Shown here: piece after piece, positions 9,783 to 18,918 of the stretch
How the letters are laid out: every line of letters begins with the position of its first letter
Numbering within the stretch: position 1 is the stretch's first letter
Source: Serratia marcescens subsp. marcescens ATCC 13880
GTDB lineage: Bacteria; Pseudomonadota; Gammaproteobacteria; Enterobacterales; Enterobacteriaceae
Assembly (NCBI RefSeq): GCF_017299535.1
Contig: NZ_CP071238.1
Span: forward strand, 4,836,001-4,900,000
DNA: 64,000 nt
Direction: 5' to 3'
Program-made: the position numbers and the translations under genes
The notes under the pieces: model-generated
Told to the model about the DNA's origin: nothing
What the model saw: the letters and a program-made list of their open reading frames with translations, nothing else
Databases searched by the model: none

Positions 9783-10919
9783 TCACGGCTGCACGTCAGC
9801 GATGCGCAGGGTGTAAATCATGGTGGCATTCGGGGGGATCGCCGGCGGGTTGCCCTGTTTGCCGTACGCCAGCGCCGGCGGCACCACCAGCGTGATCGCG
9901 CCATGGCGCTGCAGCTTCTCGATAGCCGCGCGAAACAGCGGCGGGTAGCGCGTCAACGGCTGCGAGATCACCGTCCCCGCCAGCTCCATGTCTTTGACCA
10001 CCCGGCCGTCGGTCAGGCTTTCGCGCACCACGATATCCACCCGATCATCGGCGCCGATCGCCCCGCTGCCGGCATAGTCCACCCGGTAATAGAAACCGAG
10101 CGCATCCTGCTTGCCCCCCTCCTGACGGACGAAATTGGCCAGGTAGGCGTTGTCATCCCGAGGTGGCGCCTGCGTCTGTTGCGCCTGCTGCAACCGCTGC
10201 TGCGCCGTGTGCAGCGCGCCGTCGATGGCGGTTTCATCGAGCCGCAACCGCCCGGCCAGGGTATCGGCGATGCCCGCCAGCAATAGCTGGGTATCCGCTT
10301 CCAACCCCGCGCGCCGGTTCTCCTGCTGCAGATGCAGAATGTCGCGTCCGAGCGACACGCCGGCGGCATACGCCTGCTTGTCCGCCTCGCTGGCCAGCGC
10401 GGGCGGCTCGGCCGCCTGCTGCCGTTCGGCCAGCAAGGTCTCTACCCGCCGGCGCTGCTGCGCCAGCTGCGCCGCCAAACTTGCGCTGCGCTGTTCGGCC
10501 CGCGTTAACGAAGCGGCCAGCACGCTCACTTCAGGCACCGGCGCAACGGCGTGCCGCAATCCCTTCAGGGCATCGGCCAGCGGCCGAATATCGACGACGG
10601 CCGGTTCCCGTTTCGGCGCCGCCGCGGCCTGAGCCGCCGCCAACTGCCGCTCCAACTGACGGATTTTCTCCGTCTGCTGTTGCAAAGACTGCTTCAACGA
10701 CGTTAAACGAGCGCTGTCTGCCCCGACGATAGCGGCCGGTTTGGCGGCCGGTGCTGACGCCGATTGACGCACGGTGTCTTCCCTGGGCGCGGCCGGTGGC
10801 GCCTGCCGCTGTTCGGCAAACTTCAACAGCGCGGGAATGCCGTCATCGGCGGCGCAAGCGGCCCCGCTCGCCGCCAACAGCAAAAGAGCCATCGCCCATC
10901 CTTGCGCGCATCGCTTCAT
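9783..10919 (-). CDS. Periplasmic FKBP-type peptidyl-prolyl isomerase with long coiled-coil N-terminal region
   Basis: A 378-residue protein with a cleavable signal peptide (about residues 1-23, ending AACA). Next comes an Ala/Gln-rich region predicted as coiled coil (about 60-170), including QQQTEKIRQLERQLAAAQ. An FKBP N-terminal dimerisation-like segment (about 180-250, YAAGVSLGRDILHLQQENRR) leads to the FKBP isomerase domain at the C-terminus (VVPPALAYGKQGNPPAIPPN). It probably helps fold exported proteins. The coiled-coil extension makes it longer than FkpA or FklB. The lipoprotein gene lies 2 bases upstream, so the two are coupled. A role for fimbrial subunits is only suggested by position. 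Confidence 0.8.
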   Translation of the reverse strand: MKRCAQGWAMALLLLAASGAACAADDGIPALLKFAEQRQAPPAAPREDTVRQSASAPAAKPAAIVGADSARLTSLKQSLQQQTEKIRQLERQLAAAQAAAAPKREPAVVDIRPLADALKGLRHAVAPVPEVSVLAASLTRAEQRSASLAAQLAQQRRRVETLLAERQQAAEPPALASEADKQAYAAGVSLGRDILHLQQENRRAGLEADTQLLLAGIADTLAGRLRLDETAIDGALHTAQQRLQQAQQTQAPPRDDNAYLANFVRQEGGKQDALGFYYRVDYAGSGAIGADDRVDIVVRESLTDGRVVKDMELAGTVISQPLTRYPPLFRAAIEKLQRHGAITLVVPPALAYGKQGNPPAIPPNATMIYTLRIADVQP

Positions 10920-10921
10920 GG

Positions 10922-11335
10922 CTACAGATTCTCAACCCGGCTGGACAGATCGGACATCAGCTCATGCTCGACGTCGGCGCAGAATTTCTCGGTTTTATAT
11001 TGATAAAGAGCATCAATCGCTTTACGGGTACTCTCATCCACGTTGCCGCGCACCCCGGCATATCCCGAAGCGTTGGAAAGCAGGCCATTAAAATAGGCGA
11101 TGCGTTTTTGGTAACTTTGCGGATTAATATTCTTTAATGAATTAACCCGCTGCTGACAAAGCGCGATGCGTTGCTCATCGGATTTATCATTAGGATTGTT
11201 CTGTGAGATTTTTTTCACGGAATTCAGTTTTGTCTTGCTCCCGCCCGCACAGCCAGAAAGCGCCATAAAAGACAGCAGAAATAGGGTCAACCCCACCCAA
11301 CGGCGCCCGCCGCAAGCATTAATCATCGTTATCAT
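10922..11335 (-). CDS. Putative lipoprotein of unknown function
   Basis: A 137-residue protein with a signal peptide and lipobox LSGC (Cys29), so it should be lipid-anchored. The mature part is polar and helical with two further Cys (IALCQQRVNSL, KFCADVEHEL) that could form a disulfide. I do not recognise a family. The gene ends 2 bases before the FKBP start and is probably its operon partner. Start choice is uncertain: ATGs occur at residues 1 and 4, both with a modest GGA upstream. Confidence 0.62.
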   Translation of the reverse strand: MITMINACGGRRWVGLTLFLLSFMALSGCAGGSKTKLNSVKKISQNNPNDKSDEQRIALCQQRVNSLKNINPQSYQKRIAYFNGLLSNASGYAGVRGNVDESTRKAIDALYQYKTEKFCADVEHELMSDLSSRVENL

Positions 11336-12092
11336 TCCGTTTATAATCCTTTAATTGTCACTTAGGTCATCATTATGTGGCGAACGGCAGCAGCACATGC
11401 CTTAATTTGATTAATCAAAATGGGTTAGGCAGCGAAAAATCCCTATTCCGCAAGGTGATAGGATAATTCACTACCGGTGAAATTGTTATTTAATTGTTAA
11501 TCAACTAGGCTTAAACGCGAACTAAACGCGAATAAGAAACCCAATCTCTCGTGAACAGAAAATCACTAAACAACAATAAAAACAATAAATTATGTTTTAT
11601 ATTTTGTTTCTAAAGGGAAATGCATCATCTGCTGCCTCAGAGCGATATTAGCAAAACAATATTGTGAATTGTAGGTGCCGCCCTATTTCCCCCGATCTAA
11701 TATCTCGCATATCGTTATTTATATAGTGATTTATACTGGATAATATTTGTATACGATCTATTGATTTTAAAGCAAATATGTTTCTTTTTCCTTTTGGTTT
11801 TATATTCTGAATTTGACTTAATTTAATAAAATCTATTTCCAAGCAATACTATTATTTGCAAGAATATTCCCAGCAACACGCCACACGTAAAAATCGTATT
11901 TTATTTACCAGAAAATCCATTATCGATTTTCCAAATCTCGTTATTTCTCATAAATAACGGATGTCGGCGTATTGCCCAGAGCAAAAGGATCTGGCTCCAA
12001 CCGCACGGACGGCGACATGGCGTTGCCGCCGCCGCGGGGGATTTAGATGTGCTGTTCTTTTTATTTAAAAACTCTCTACAGGAACCTGAGAA
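11336..12092. promoter_or_regulatory. AT-rich fimbrial control region with GATC (Dam) sites
   Basis: This 757-base interval is far more AT-rich than the flanks and has no convincing gene; the 64-codon minus-strand frame at 11648-11842 looks like a chance ORF. It contains only three GATC sites: 11694-11697, 11755-11758 and 11988-11991. The first two are 61 bases apart inside the most AT-rich part, and the second reads ACGATCTATT, which resembles the ACGATC context favoured by PapI-Lrp at pap. An RBS-like AGGAACCTGAG precedes the major pilin gene. Lrp/Dam/PapI control is inference. Confidence 0.5.
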
Positions 12093-12623
12093 ATGAAACT
12101 GAATAAATTAATGCTGGCAACCGTGATTGCTTTCGCTTCCGCATCTGTTGCTCATGCCGCATCTAATCAGGGCAGCGGTAAAGTCACCTTTACCGGCGAA
12201 ATTATCGATGCGCCATGCAGCGTCGCGCCGGAATCCGTTGACCAAACCGTGCCGATGGGCCAGATCAGCAGCCGCATCCTGGCCAACCAGGGTAAATCCA
12301 GCATGCAGCCTTTCAACATCGAACTGAAAGATTGCTCCATCTCCACCATGAAAAACGTCAAAGTGACCTTTACCGGCACGCCTGATCCGGTCAACAACAA
12401 ACTGCTGGCCCTGAGCGGCACGGCAACCGGCGCCGGCATCGTGATCTACGACAACCTGCACTCCAAAGAGGTGGAACTGGGCACCGCGACCGACGGTCAA
12501 GGCCTGAACGACGGCGACAACTCGCTGAAATTCGCCGCTTATCTGCAGGGCAGCAGCGCCTCAAGCGCCGTGGTGCCGGGCGACTTCACCAGCGTGGCGA
12601 ACTTCACTCTGGCTTACCTGTAA
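12093..12623 (+). CDS. Major fimbrial subunit (FimA/PapA-like pilin)
   Basis: A 176-residue chaperone-usher pilin with a signal peptide of about 22 residues (cleavage after VAHA). The mature protein starts with the donor-strand extension NQGSGKVTFTGEIIDAPCSV, has the conserved Cys pair (APCSV and KDCSI) and the C-terminal beta-zipper ANFTLAYL with penultimate Tyr. It is first in the operon, follows the long control region, and is followed by an attenuator-like hairpin, as expected for the most abundant subunit. Subunits polymerise outside the cell by donor-strand exchange. Confidence 0.92.
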   Translation: MKLNKLMLATVIAFASASVAHAASNQGSGKVTFTGEIIDAPCSVAPESVDQTVPMGQISSRILANQGKSSMQPFNIELKDCSISTMKNVKVTFTGTPDPVNNKLLALSGTATGAGIVIYDNLHSKEVELGTATDGQGLNDGDNSLKFAAYLQGSSASSAVVPGDFTSVANFTLAYL

Positions 12624-12632
12624 TACCCCACA

Positions 12633-12654
12633 GGGGATGTCTCAGGGCATCCCC
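12633..12654 (+). terminator. Hairpin after the major pilin gene, probable attenuator
   Basis: GGGGATG (12633-12639) and CATCCCC (12648-12654) form a hairpin followed by a weak CGCTTT tail. Such hairpins between the major and minor pilin genes commonly reduce read-through and protect the upstream mRNA. Confidence 0.6.
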
Positions 12655-12714
12655 CGCTTTATTGCATGCCGAGGATACCGGCAAGGGAACAGGGAAAGAC
12701 AGGGAGACGCCAGC

Positions 12715-13266
12715 ATGACTATCCGCCTTTGCGGCCTGTTGCTCATCGCGCTCAGCGTCGGCAGCGCGGCGGCGGCAGCGAAAAATCAGGGCCACGGCAA
12801 AGTCAGCCTGGGCGGCACCATCGTTGAAACGCCGTGCGGCATCGCCAGCGACAGCCTGGATCAAACCGTCGATTTTGGTCTGATTTCCATGACCGACGCC
12901 TCGCAGGACGGGCAGTCGGTGCTGATCGGCAGCCGCCGCCATTTCACGATCAAACTGGTGAACTGCGAACTGGCCAGCCAGGTGAAGCCTGACTTCATCT
13001 ATCGCGCGGCCAACGTCACGTTCGACGGCACCGCCGACAGCGGGGATCCGTCCCTGCTCGGCGTTTACGGCGAGGCGAAGGGCGTGGCTATCGAGCTGTT
13101 GAACGATGCCGGCGCGCCGATCCCGCTCGGCAGCACGACGGCGGATTACCAGATCGTCGCCGGCGACAACACGCTGCGCTTTGGCGCGCAGTTGCGCCTG
13201 CATCCCGACAAGGCGCGGGCGGGCGGCTTCAGCTCTCTGGCCAAATTCACCCTGTCTTATCTCTAG
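12715..13266 (+). CDS. Minor fimbrial subunit (pilin 2)
   Basis: A 183-residue pilin with signal peptide (MTIRLCGLLLIALSVGSAAAA), donor-strand extension KNQGHGKVSLGGTIVETPCG, Cys pair, and end AKFTLSYL. The frame is open upstream to 12637, but the ATG at 12715 gives a proper signal peptide and has an AGGGAG site before it. By position, second after the major subunit and before the usher, it resembles PapH-type terminator or MrpB-type minor subunits. It has an insertion around residues 85-95 (VKPDFIYRAANV) not present in the major pilin. Confidence 0.85.
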   Translation: MTIRLCGLLLIALSVGSAAAAAKNQGHGKVSLGGTIVETPCGIASDSLDQTVDFGLISMTDASQDGQSVLIGSRRHFTIKLVNCELASQVKPDFIYRAANVTFDGTADSGDPSLLGVYGEAKGVAIELLNDAGAPIPLGSTTADYQIVAGDNTLRFGAQLRLHPDKARAGGFSSLAKFTLSYL

Positions 13267-13337
13267 CGCCGGCGGGCGCTGCACAGCATTACGTATTCAG
13301 GTCGTACGGATGACCTGCTATTGGGCGCGGACTTGCC

Positions 13338-15839
13338 ATGAGTGATTATGCTATGACGTCATTACTGACACGGAAACACCTACCTCTCCTCGTCATTCTA
13401 TCTTTCCTCTGGGTGCGTCCGGCATTTTCCGCCACGGAATTCAATACCGACGTCCTGGATATCGGCGAGCGCAGCAAAGTGGATCTTTCGCGCTTCTCCG
13501 ACGCCGACTACGTCATGCCCGGCGCTTATTTGCTGGACATCAAGATCAACCAGAAAACGCTGCCCCAGCGCAGCATTCAGTATTTCCCGTCACCGGATAA
13601 CAAGAGCGGCAGCCAGGTGTGCCTGCCGCCTGACCTGGTGGAAAAAATGGCGTTGAAAGAAGAAGCAGCCAAAAAAATCACCCTGTGGCACGACAACCAG
13701 TGCGCCGACATTCGCGGCATCAAAGGCGCGACCATCTCCGATCGCATCGGCGGCGGCGTGCTGGCGATCACCATCCCGCAGGCGTGGATGAAATACTCCG
13801 ATCCCGACTGGACGCCGCCCGAGCAGTGGGACGACGGCATTCCCGGCCTGCTGCTGGACTACAACCTGAGCGGCCAGTTAGGCAAGCAGAGCCACAACAA
13901 CAACACCGCCCAGAACCTGAGCAGCTATGGCACGCTGGGCGCCAACCTGGGCCCCTGGCGCCTGCGCGCGGACTACCAAGCCAATTACAATCAGCAGGCC
14001 GGCGATCGCAGCACCGGTTTCGACTGGAACCAGATCTACGCCTATCGCGCGCTGCCGATGCAGGCCGCCAAGCTGACGCTGGGTGAGATTTATCTCGACT
14101 CCGGGGTGTTCGACGCCTATCGCTTCACCGGCCTCAACCTGGCCAGCGACGAGCGCATGCTGCCGCCCAACCTGCAGGGTTATGCGCCGGAAGTGCGCGG
14201 CATCGCCAAGAGCAATGCCAAGATCACCGTTTCGCAGGAAGGCCGCACGCTGTACGAAACCACCGTGCCCGCCGGGCCGTTCGCCATTCAGGATCTCAAC
14301 AGCTCGGTGCGCGGCAAGCTGGACGTCAAGGTGGAAGAACAGGACGGCACCGTCTCGACCTTCCAGGTGGATACCGCCACCATTCCGTACCTGACCCGCC
14401 CGGGTTACGTGCGCTACAACGTGGCGCTCGGCAAAACCTCGGCCTACGATCACCGCACCCAGGGGCCGCTGTTTTCCGCCAGCGACTTCTCCTGGGGGCT
14501 GAGCAACGCCTGGTCGCTGTATGGCGGCGCGCTGCTCGGCGGCGACTATAACGCCTGGGCGCTCGGCCTCGGCCGCGATCTGAACGTGTTCGGCGCCATG
14601 TCGCTGGACGTCACCCAGTCGATCGCTCGCCTGCCCGGCGAGCCGACCGCCAGCGGCATGTCGTTCAAGCTCAACTACGCCAAACGCTTCGACGAGCTGA
14701 ACAGCCAGATCACCTTCGCCGGCTACCGCTTCTCGCAACGCAAATTCATGAACATGTCGCAGTATCTGCAGGAGCGCTACGGCGATTACGACAAGAATTA
14801 CAACGGCCGTCAGAAAGAGCTGTATACCATCACCGCCAGCAAAACCTTTATGGCGGAAGACAGCGCCAGGGCGATCACCACTTATCTGACCTACTCGCAC
14901 CAGACCTATTGGGACGCGCGAACCCAGGATCGTTACGGGCTGTCGACCAGCAAGTTGTTCAGCATCGGCGATATCAGCAACATCACCGCCTCGCTGTCGG
15001 CTTACCGCACCTATTACCAGGGCCGCACCGACGACAGCGTGATGATCAACTTCACCGTACCGATCGGCGATCGTCGGCGCGTCGGCTATGCGCTGCAAAC
15101 CAACAACGGCGACGTCACGCAGACCGCCTCGTACAACGACTACAGCGATCCGGACAATACCTGGCAGGTCAGCGGCGGCTTTAACCAGTCCGGCAAATCG
15201 CTGGCGCGCGGGTACTACACCCACAACGCCTCGTTCGGCTCGCTGAACGCCAGCGCCTCTTACCAGCAGGACAGCTACTCGTCGATCGGCGGCTCGTTCC
15301 GCGGCGGTCTCACCGCGACCCGGCACGGTATCGCGGCGCATCAGAACTCGAGCAACGGCGGCAGCCGCATGATGCTCGACACCGACGGCATCGCCGGCGT
15401 GCCGATCAATAACGGCCGCGCCTATAGCAACCGTTTCGGGCTGGCGGTGATTTCCGACATCACCAGCTACTACAACACCGACACCCGCATCGACGTCAAC
15501 AAGCTGGCGGACGACGTCGAAGCCACTCGCGCCGTGGTGCAAGGCACGCTGACCGAAGGCGCCATCGGCTACCGCCACTTCGAGGTGGTGAAAGGCAGCA
15601 AGCTGCTGGCCACCATTCGCCTCGCGGACGGCAGCGAACCGCCGTTCGGCGCCGCGGTGCTGAGCGAGAAAGGCCGCGAGGTCGCGGTGGTCAACGACGG
15701 CGGCTCGGTCTACCTGACCGGCGTACAGCCGGAGGAAAAACTGGACGTCGCCTGGGAAGGCCAACGCCGCTGCCGCATCGTGATCCCGGGCGCCGCCAAG
15801 CCGCTGGACCAGCTGCTGCTGCCGTGCGCCACCCTGTAA
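13338..15839 (+). CDS. Outer membrane fimbrial usher
   Basis: An 833-residue usher (FimD/PapC family) with a signal peptide ending AFSA. The N-terminal chaperone-binding domain starts EFNTDVLDIGERSKVDLSRF. Then come the 24-strand barrel with a plug domain and C-terminal domains ending VIPGAAKPLDQLLLPCATL. A Cys pair (SQVCLPPDLV and DNQCADIRG) lies in the N-terminal domain. It catalyses subunit assembly and forms the secretion pore. An ATG at 13353 in the same frame is an alternative start with a more compact signal peptide. The usher precedes the chaperone gene, as in pap and mrp but unlike fim. Confidence 0.95.
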   Translation: MSDYAMTSLLTRKHLPLLVILSFLWVRPAFSATEFNTDVLDIGERSKVDLSRFSDADYVMPGAYLLDIKINQKTLPQRSIQYFPSPDNKSGSQVCLPPDLVEKMALKEEAAKKITLWHDNQCADIRGIKGATISDRIGGGVLAITIPQAWMKYSDPDWTPPEQWDDGIPGLLLDYNLSGQLGKQSHNNNTAQNLSSYGTLGANLGPWRLRADYQANYNQQAGDRSTGFDWNQIYAYRALPMQAAKLTLGEIYLDSGVFDAYRFTGLNLASDERMLPPNLQGYAPEVRGIAKSNAKITVSQEGRTLYETTVPAGPFAIQDLNSSVRGKLDVKVEEQDGTVSTFQVDTATIPYLTRPGYVRYNVALGKTSAYDHRTQGPLFSASDFSWGLSNAWSLYGGALLGGDYNAWALGLGRDLNVFGAMSLDVTQSIARLPGEPTASGMSFKLNYAKRFDELNSQITFAGYRFSQRKFMNMSQYLQERYGDYDKNYNGRQKELYTITASKTFMAEDSARAITTYLTYSHQTYWDARTQDRYGLSTSKLFSIGDISNITASLSAYRTYYQGRTDDSVMINFTVPIGDRRRVGYALQTNNGDVTQTASYNDYSDPDNTWQVSGGFNQSGKSLARGYYTHNASFGSLNASASYQQDSYSSIGGSFRGGLTATRHGIAAHQNSSNGGSRMMLDTDGIAGVPINNGRAYSNRFGLAVISDITSYYNTDTRIDVNKLADDVEATRAVVQGTLTEGAIGYRHFEVVKGSKLLATIRLADGSEPPFGAAVLSEKGREVAVVNDGGSVYLTGVQPEEKLDVAWEGQRRCRIVIPGAAKPLDQLLLPCATL

Positions 15840-15863
15840 TCCGTAACGCTGAGAAATAATGAC

Positions 15864-16610
15864 ATGAACAAACACCCGATAACGCTACTGACCGCCGCCG
15901 GCCTGGCCCTGAGCGCCGTACTGCCCACCGCCGACGCGGCGATATCGCTGGATCGCACGCGCGCCGTCTATGTGAGCGACGCCAAATCGATCAGCCTGAA
16001 TATCGTCAACGAAAACAAAGAACTGCCTTTCCTGGCGCAGTCCTGGCTGGAGAACGAGCAGCATCAGAAAATCACCTCGCCGCTGGTGGTGCTGCCGCCG
16101 TTGCAGCGCGTGGAGCCGAGCGAGCGCAGCGTGGTGCGCATCACCAAGACGCCGGAGGCGGATCGCCTGCCGCAGGATCGCGAGTCGGTGTTCTACTTCA
16201 ACCTGCGCGAAATTCCGCCGAAAAGCACCAAAACCAACGTGATGCAGCTGGCGCTGCAAACGCAGATCAAACTGTTCTACCGGCCGAAGGCGATTGTCGC
16301 GCCCAAGGGTGAAGTGTGGCAGGAAAAGCTGGTGTTCCGTAAAAGCGGCGGCGCCATCACCGTCGACAACCCGACGCCGTTTTACATCACCCTGACCGGC
16401 ATGACGCGGCAGACGCAAAAACAGGGCGGCGGCGCGATCGGCGGTTTTCAACCGCTGATGCTGAAGCCGAAATCCAGCGAAAGCCTCAAGCTGCACGACA
16501 CCGGCATGAACAGCTTCGTCATCACCTACATCAACGACTACGGCGGCCACCCCGAGCTGCGCTTCGCCTGCAACGGCAGCGTTTGCACCGCCGTGCCCGA
16601 GAAAAAATAA
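15864..16610 (+). CDS. Periplasmic fimbrial chaperone (PapD family)
   Basis: A 248-residue chaperone with signal peptide (to about residue 25), then two Ig-like domains. The N-terminal domain carries SLDRTRAVY, the alternating hydrophobic G1 strand NVMQLALQTQIKLFYRP, and the ESVFYFNLREIPP motif typical of PapD relatives. The C-terminal domain has NPTPFYITLTGM and two Cys near the end (FACNGSVC). It stabilises subunits by donor-strand complementation and delivers them to the usher, 24 bases upstream. Length is in the family range. Confidence 0.95.
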   Translation: MNKHPITLLTAAGLALSAVLPTADAAISLDRTRAVYVSDAKSISLNIVNENKELPFLAQSWLENEQHQKITSPLVVLPPLQRVEPSERSVVRITKTPEADRLPQDRESVFYFNLREIPPKSTKTNVMQLALQTQIKLFYRPKAIVAPKGEVWQEKLVFRKSGGAITVDNPTPFYITLTGMTRQTQKQGGGAIGGFQPLMLKPKSSESLKLHDTGMNSFVITYINDYGGHPELRFACNGSVCTAVPEKK

Positions 16611-16621
16611 GGAGGTCCAGC

Positions 16622-17233
16622 ATGGCTGAATTCACCGATCGACTGCGCCCGCTGCTGCTCGGCGCGCTGTTGTGCGGCGGCGGCGCGCTGGCGGCAACGC
16701 CGCTGGGCGTGATCGAAGGCACCACCGGCACCGTCAGCTTTCACGGCGGCCTGCTCAGCTCTCCCTGCAGCCTGACGCCGGACAGCCGGGATCAGTCCGT
16801 CGATCTGGGCGACGTCAGCGCACGCGACTTCCGCAACGCCGGCGATCGCAGCGCGCCGGTGCGTTTTCGCCTCTCGTTCCGCAACTGCCTGCTGGGCGCG
16901 CGCGCGCTGGCGGATAATCCGGCCGGCCCGCGCAACGGCGACGCCAGCCGCCTCTACCTGCAGGGTGAACAGGCCGCCACGCTGGTGTTTCTCGGCGAAA
17001 GCGACGTCGACAACCCGTCGCTGCTGAAGCTGAACGGCGGCGTACAGGGCATCGGCCTGCGGCTGCAAGACCAGCAGGGCCAGGCGTTGGAGCTGAATCA
17101 GCGCAGCCGCCCCTACATTCTGCAACCCGGCAGCAACACCCTGTGGTTCAGCGCCAGCGTGGAATCCACCCAGCGGGCGGTGATGGCCGCCGGTTTCGCC
17201 GCCGTGGCGCACATTCAGGTGATTTACCTGTGA
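16622..17233 (+). CDS. Minor fimbrial subunit (pilin 3)
   Basis: A 203-residue pilin with signal peptide (MAEFTDRLRPLLLGALLCGGGALA) and the usual motif LSSPCSLTPDSRDQSVDLGD. The end VAHIQVIYL is a degenerate beta-zipper that keeps the penultimate Tyr. An excellent AAGGAGG site fixes the start at 16622 even though the frame is open from 16583. Its place between chaperone and adhesin suggests an adaptor near the fibre tip, like PapE/PapF or MrpE/F. An internal insertion (ALADNPAGPRNGDASRL) makes it longer than a standard pilin. Confidence 0.83.
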   Translation: MAEFTDRLRPLLLGALLCGGGALAATPLGVIEGTTGTVSFHGGLLSSPCSLTPDSRDQSVDLGDVSARDFRNAGDRSAPVRFRLSFRNCLLGARALADNPAGPRNGDASRLYLQGEQAATLVFLGESDVDNPSLLKLNGGVQGIGLRLQDQQGQALELNQRSRPYILQPGSNTLWFSASVESTQRAVMAAGFAAVAHIQVIYL

Positions 17234-17247
17234 GGCTCGAGAACGCG

Positions 17248-18252
17248 ATGAAAACACAACTGACCAAACTCTGCCTGCCGCTGGCGATCGCGCTGGCGGC
17301 CCCCGCCGCCTGGGCCAACGGCTACGTCACGCCGGACGGCGGCCCCAAACAGTTCTATATCGATCTGAATGAAAGCAACATCACCAACCAGGTGGGGTTC
17401 ACCAAACTGTTTCCCTATGATCTGGGCGGCACCTATACCGGCAAGGTGTATTGCGATACCCCTATCCCCACCAGCCCGCACTTTTACAAGTCGGATTCGT
17501 CGTTGCCCCCCTCCGACTACGGCAACGGCTATTTAAAGCTGAATGACTTTTTGGATTTAAAAGCCGAGGTGTGGATTGCCGGCAACAAGAACGCCTACGT
17601 CACCGTGCCTTTTTACAACGAATCGAATTTGCTGAGCCAACACCGCTGCCAGCCGCCGTACTTACAGGTCAACAACTACGGCAGCGGCTCCAAAGGCAAG
17701 ATCACCTTCCGGGTGCGCAAAAAAATCATTAACGGCGTTGAGATTAACGATCGGCAGATCATCGAGATGTACGGCCGCCTCGGCTCGACCGACGGCGGTT
17801 TCGGCCCCAATCCGATGGCGCAGGTGTTTATCCAGTCCGCGATCCTCTACGTGCCCGATAAATGCGTGGTGAATGAAGGCCAGTTGATCAACGTGGAGTT
17901 CGGCGAGATCGGCGGCAGCGATCTCAACGGCTCCAACTACCCGCAAAGCATTCCGGTGCGCTTCCAGTGCGAGGGCGGCAGCTTCGAGGACGGCACGCTG
18001 AATATCAAGCTGGCGGTGTCGGGCACGGCGGCCTCCTTCAGCAACGAGGTGTTCAAAACCGACAAGAACGATCTCGGCATCCGGCTGACGCACAACGGCC
18101 AGTTGGTTATCCCGAATGAGTTTTACCCGGTGCCGAACATCGGCAACGGCGGCTCCTGGAATCTGGTGGCGGCGCCGTTCGCCAACGGCGGCGCAGAGAT
18201 CGGCGAAGGGGAATTCAACGCATCGGCCACCATCGTGGCGGCATTCCAGTAA
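17248..18252 (+). CDS. Two-domain fimbrial tip adhesin
   Basis: A 334-residue protein, about twice pilin length, with signal peptide ending AWAN. The N-terminal receptor-binding domain (about 25-190) contains DYGNGYLKLNDFLDLKAEVW, also seen in tip proteins of pmf/stf-type fimbriae. It is followed by a C-terminal pilin domain (CVVNEGQLINVEFGEIGGSD ... FQCEGG ... ASATIVAAFQ). The pilin domain has no donor strand of its own, as expected for a tip protein. The start is the ATG at 17248; the frame is open upstream through the previous gene. The receptor cannot be inferred. Confidence 0.83.
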   Translation: MKTQLTKLCLPLAIALAAPAAWANGYVTPDGGPKQFYIDLNESNITNQVGFTKLFPYDLGGTYTGKVYCDTPIPTSPHFYKSDSSLPPSDYGNGYLKLNDFLDLKAEVWIAGNKNAYVTVPFYNESNLLSQHRCQPPYLQVNNYGSGSKGKITFRVRKKIINGVEINDRQIIEMYGRLGSTDGGFGPNPMAQVFIQSAILYVPDKCVVNEGQLINVEFGEIGGSDLNGSNYPQSIPVRFQCEGGSFEDGTLNIKLAVSGTAASFSNEVFKTDKNDLGIRLTHNGQLVIPNEFYPVPNIGNGGSWNLVAAPFANGGAEIGEGEFNASATIVAAFQ

Positions 18253-18270
18253 CCGAGGGAGGAACGGAAA

Positions 18271-18810
18271 ATGCGTCTACGCGCTTTAGCGCTGCTGAGC
18301 TGCGCGCCCTGGTGGTTTGCCGCCATGCCGACGGCGGCGAACACCGAACTTATCGGCGCGCCGGTGCAGTTCCACGGCACCGTGGTGAGCCGCCCATGCA
18401 ATATCGAACCGCAGTCCGCCGATCAGCTGGTGGAAATGGGCACGGTGATCGTCAAAACCCTGTACCGCTATGGCCACACCACGCCGGTGCCATTCAGCAT
18501 CAAGCTGACCGACTGCAAGACCACGGTATTCAAATCCGTCAGCGTGACCTTCAGCGGCGCCGAAGACGGTGAGCTGCCGGGCAAGCTGGCGATCAACAAC
18601 GGCGCGAACGGCGCCGCCATCGCGCTGTTCGATCATCAAGGGGCGGACATCGACCTGAATAAGGCCACCAGCGCCGTCGCGCTGCAAAACGGCCCCAACA
18701 GCCTGAACTTTACCGCCTATGTGCAGGGGCGGCCGAGCGCGATCCAGAACCAAAGCATTACCGAAGGCGAATTCACCTCCGTCGCCAATTTTGTGCTGGC
18801 GTACCAATAA
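18271..18810 (+). CDS. Minor fimbrial subunit (pilin 4)
   Basis: A 179-residue pilin with signal peptide (to about residue 24, PTAA), motif VVSRPCNIEPQSADQLVEMG and C-terminal VANFVLAYQ. It is closer to the major pilin than pilins 2 or 3 (similar FKSVSVTFSGAEDGE and NGPNSLNFTAYVQG). It lies after the adhesin, where a second shaft-like or phase-alternate subunit is sometimes found. RBS GGGAGGAACGG precedes the ATG. Confidence 0.85.
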   Translation: MRLRALALLSCAPWWFAAMPTAANTELIGAPVQFHGTVVSRPCNIEPQSADQLVEMGTVIVKTLYRYGHTTPVPFSIKLTDCKTTVFKSVSVTFSGAEDGELPGKLAINNGANGAAIALFDHQGADIDLNKATSAVALQNGPNSLNFTAYVQGRPSAIQNQSITEGEFTSVANFVLAYQ

Positions 18811-18918
18811 GCCCCGCACCGCCCAGGGAAATCAGGAAAACGACCGGCGCGCGAACGCCGGCAATGGGCCGTCACCGTTCGCTCCGGCGCGGCGCCACGG
18901 CCTTTTAAGGAGCCACCC

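Noticed and set aside
11648..11842. 64-codon minus-strand frame in the fimbrial control region
   Set aside because: AT-rich, no ribosome site, no family resemblance, and it spans the GATC sites that look regulatory.
13878..15875. 665-codon minus-strand frame opposite the usher gene
   Set aside because: Shadow of a clear usher gene.
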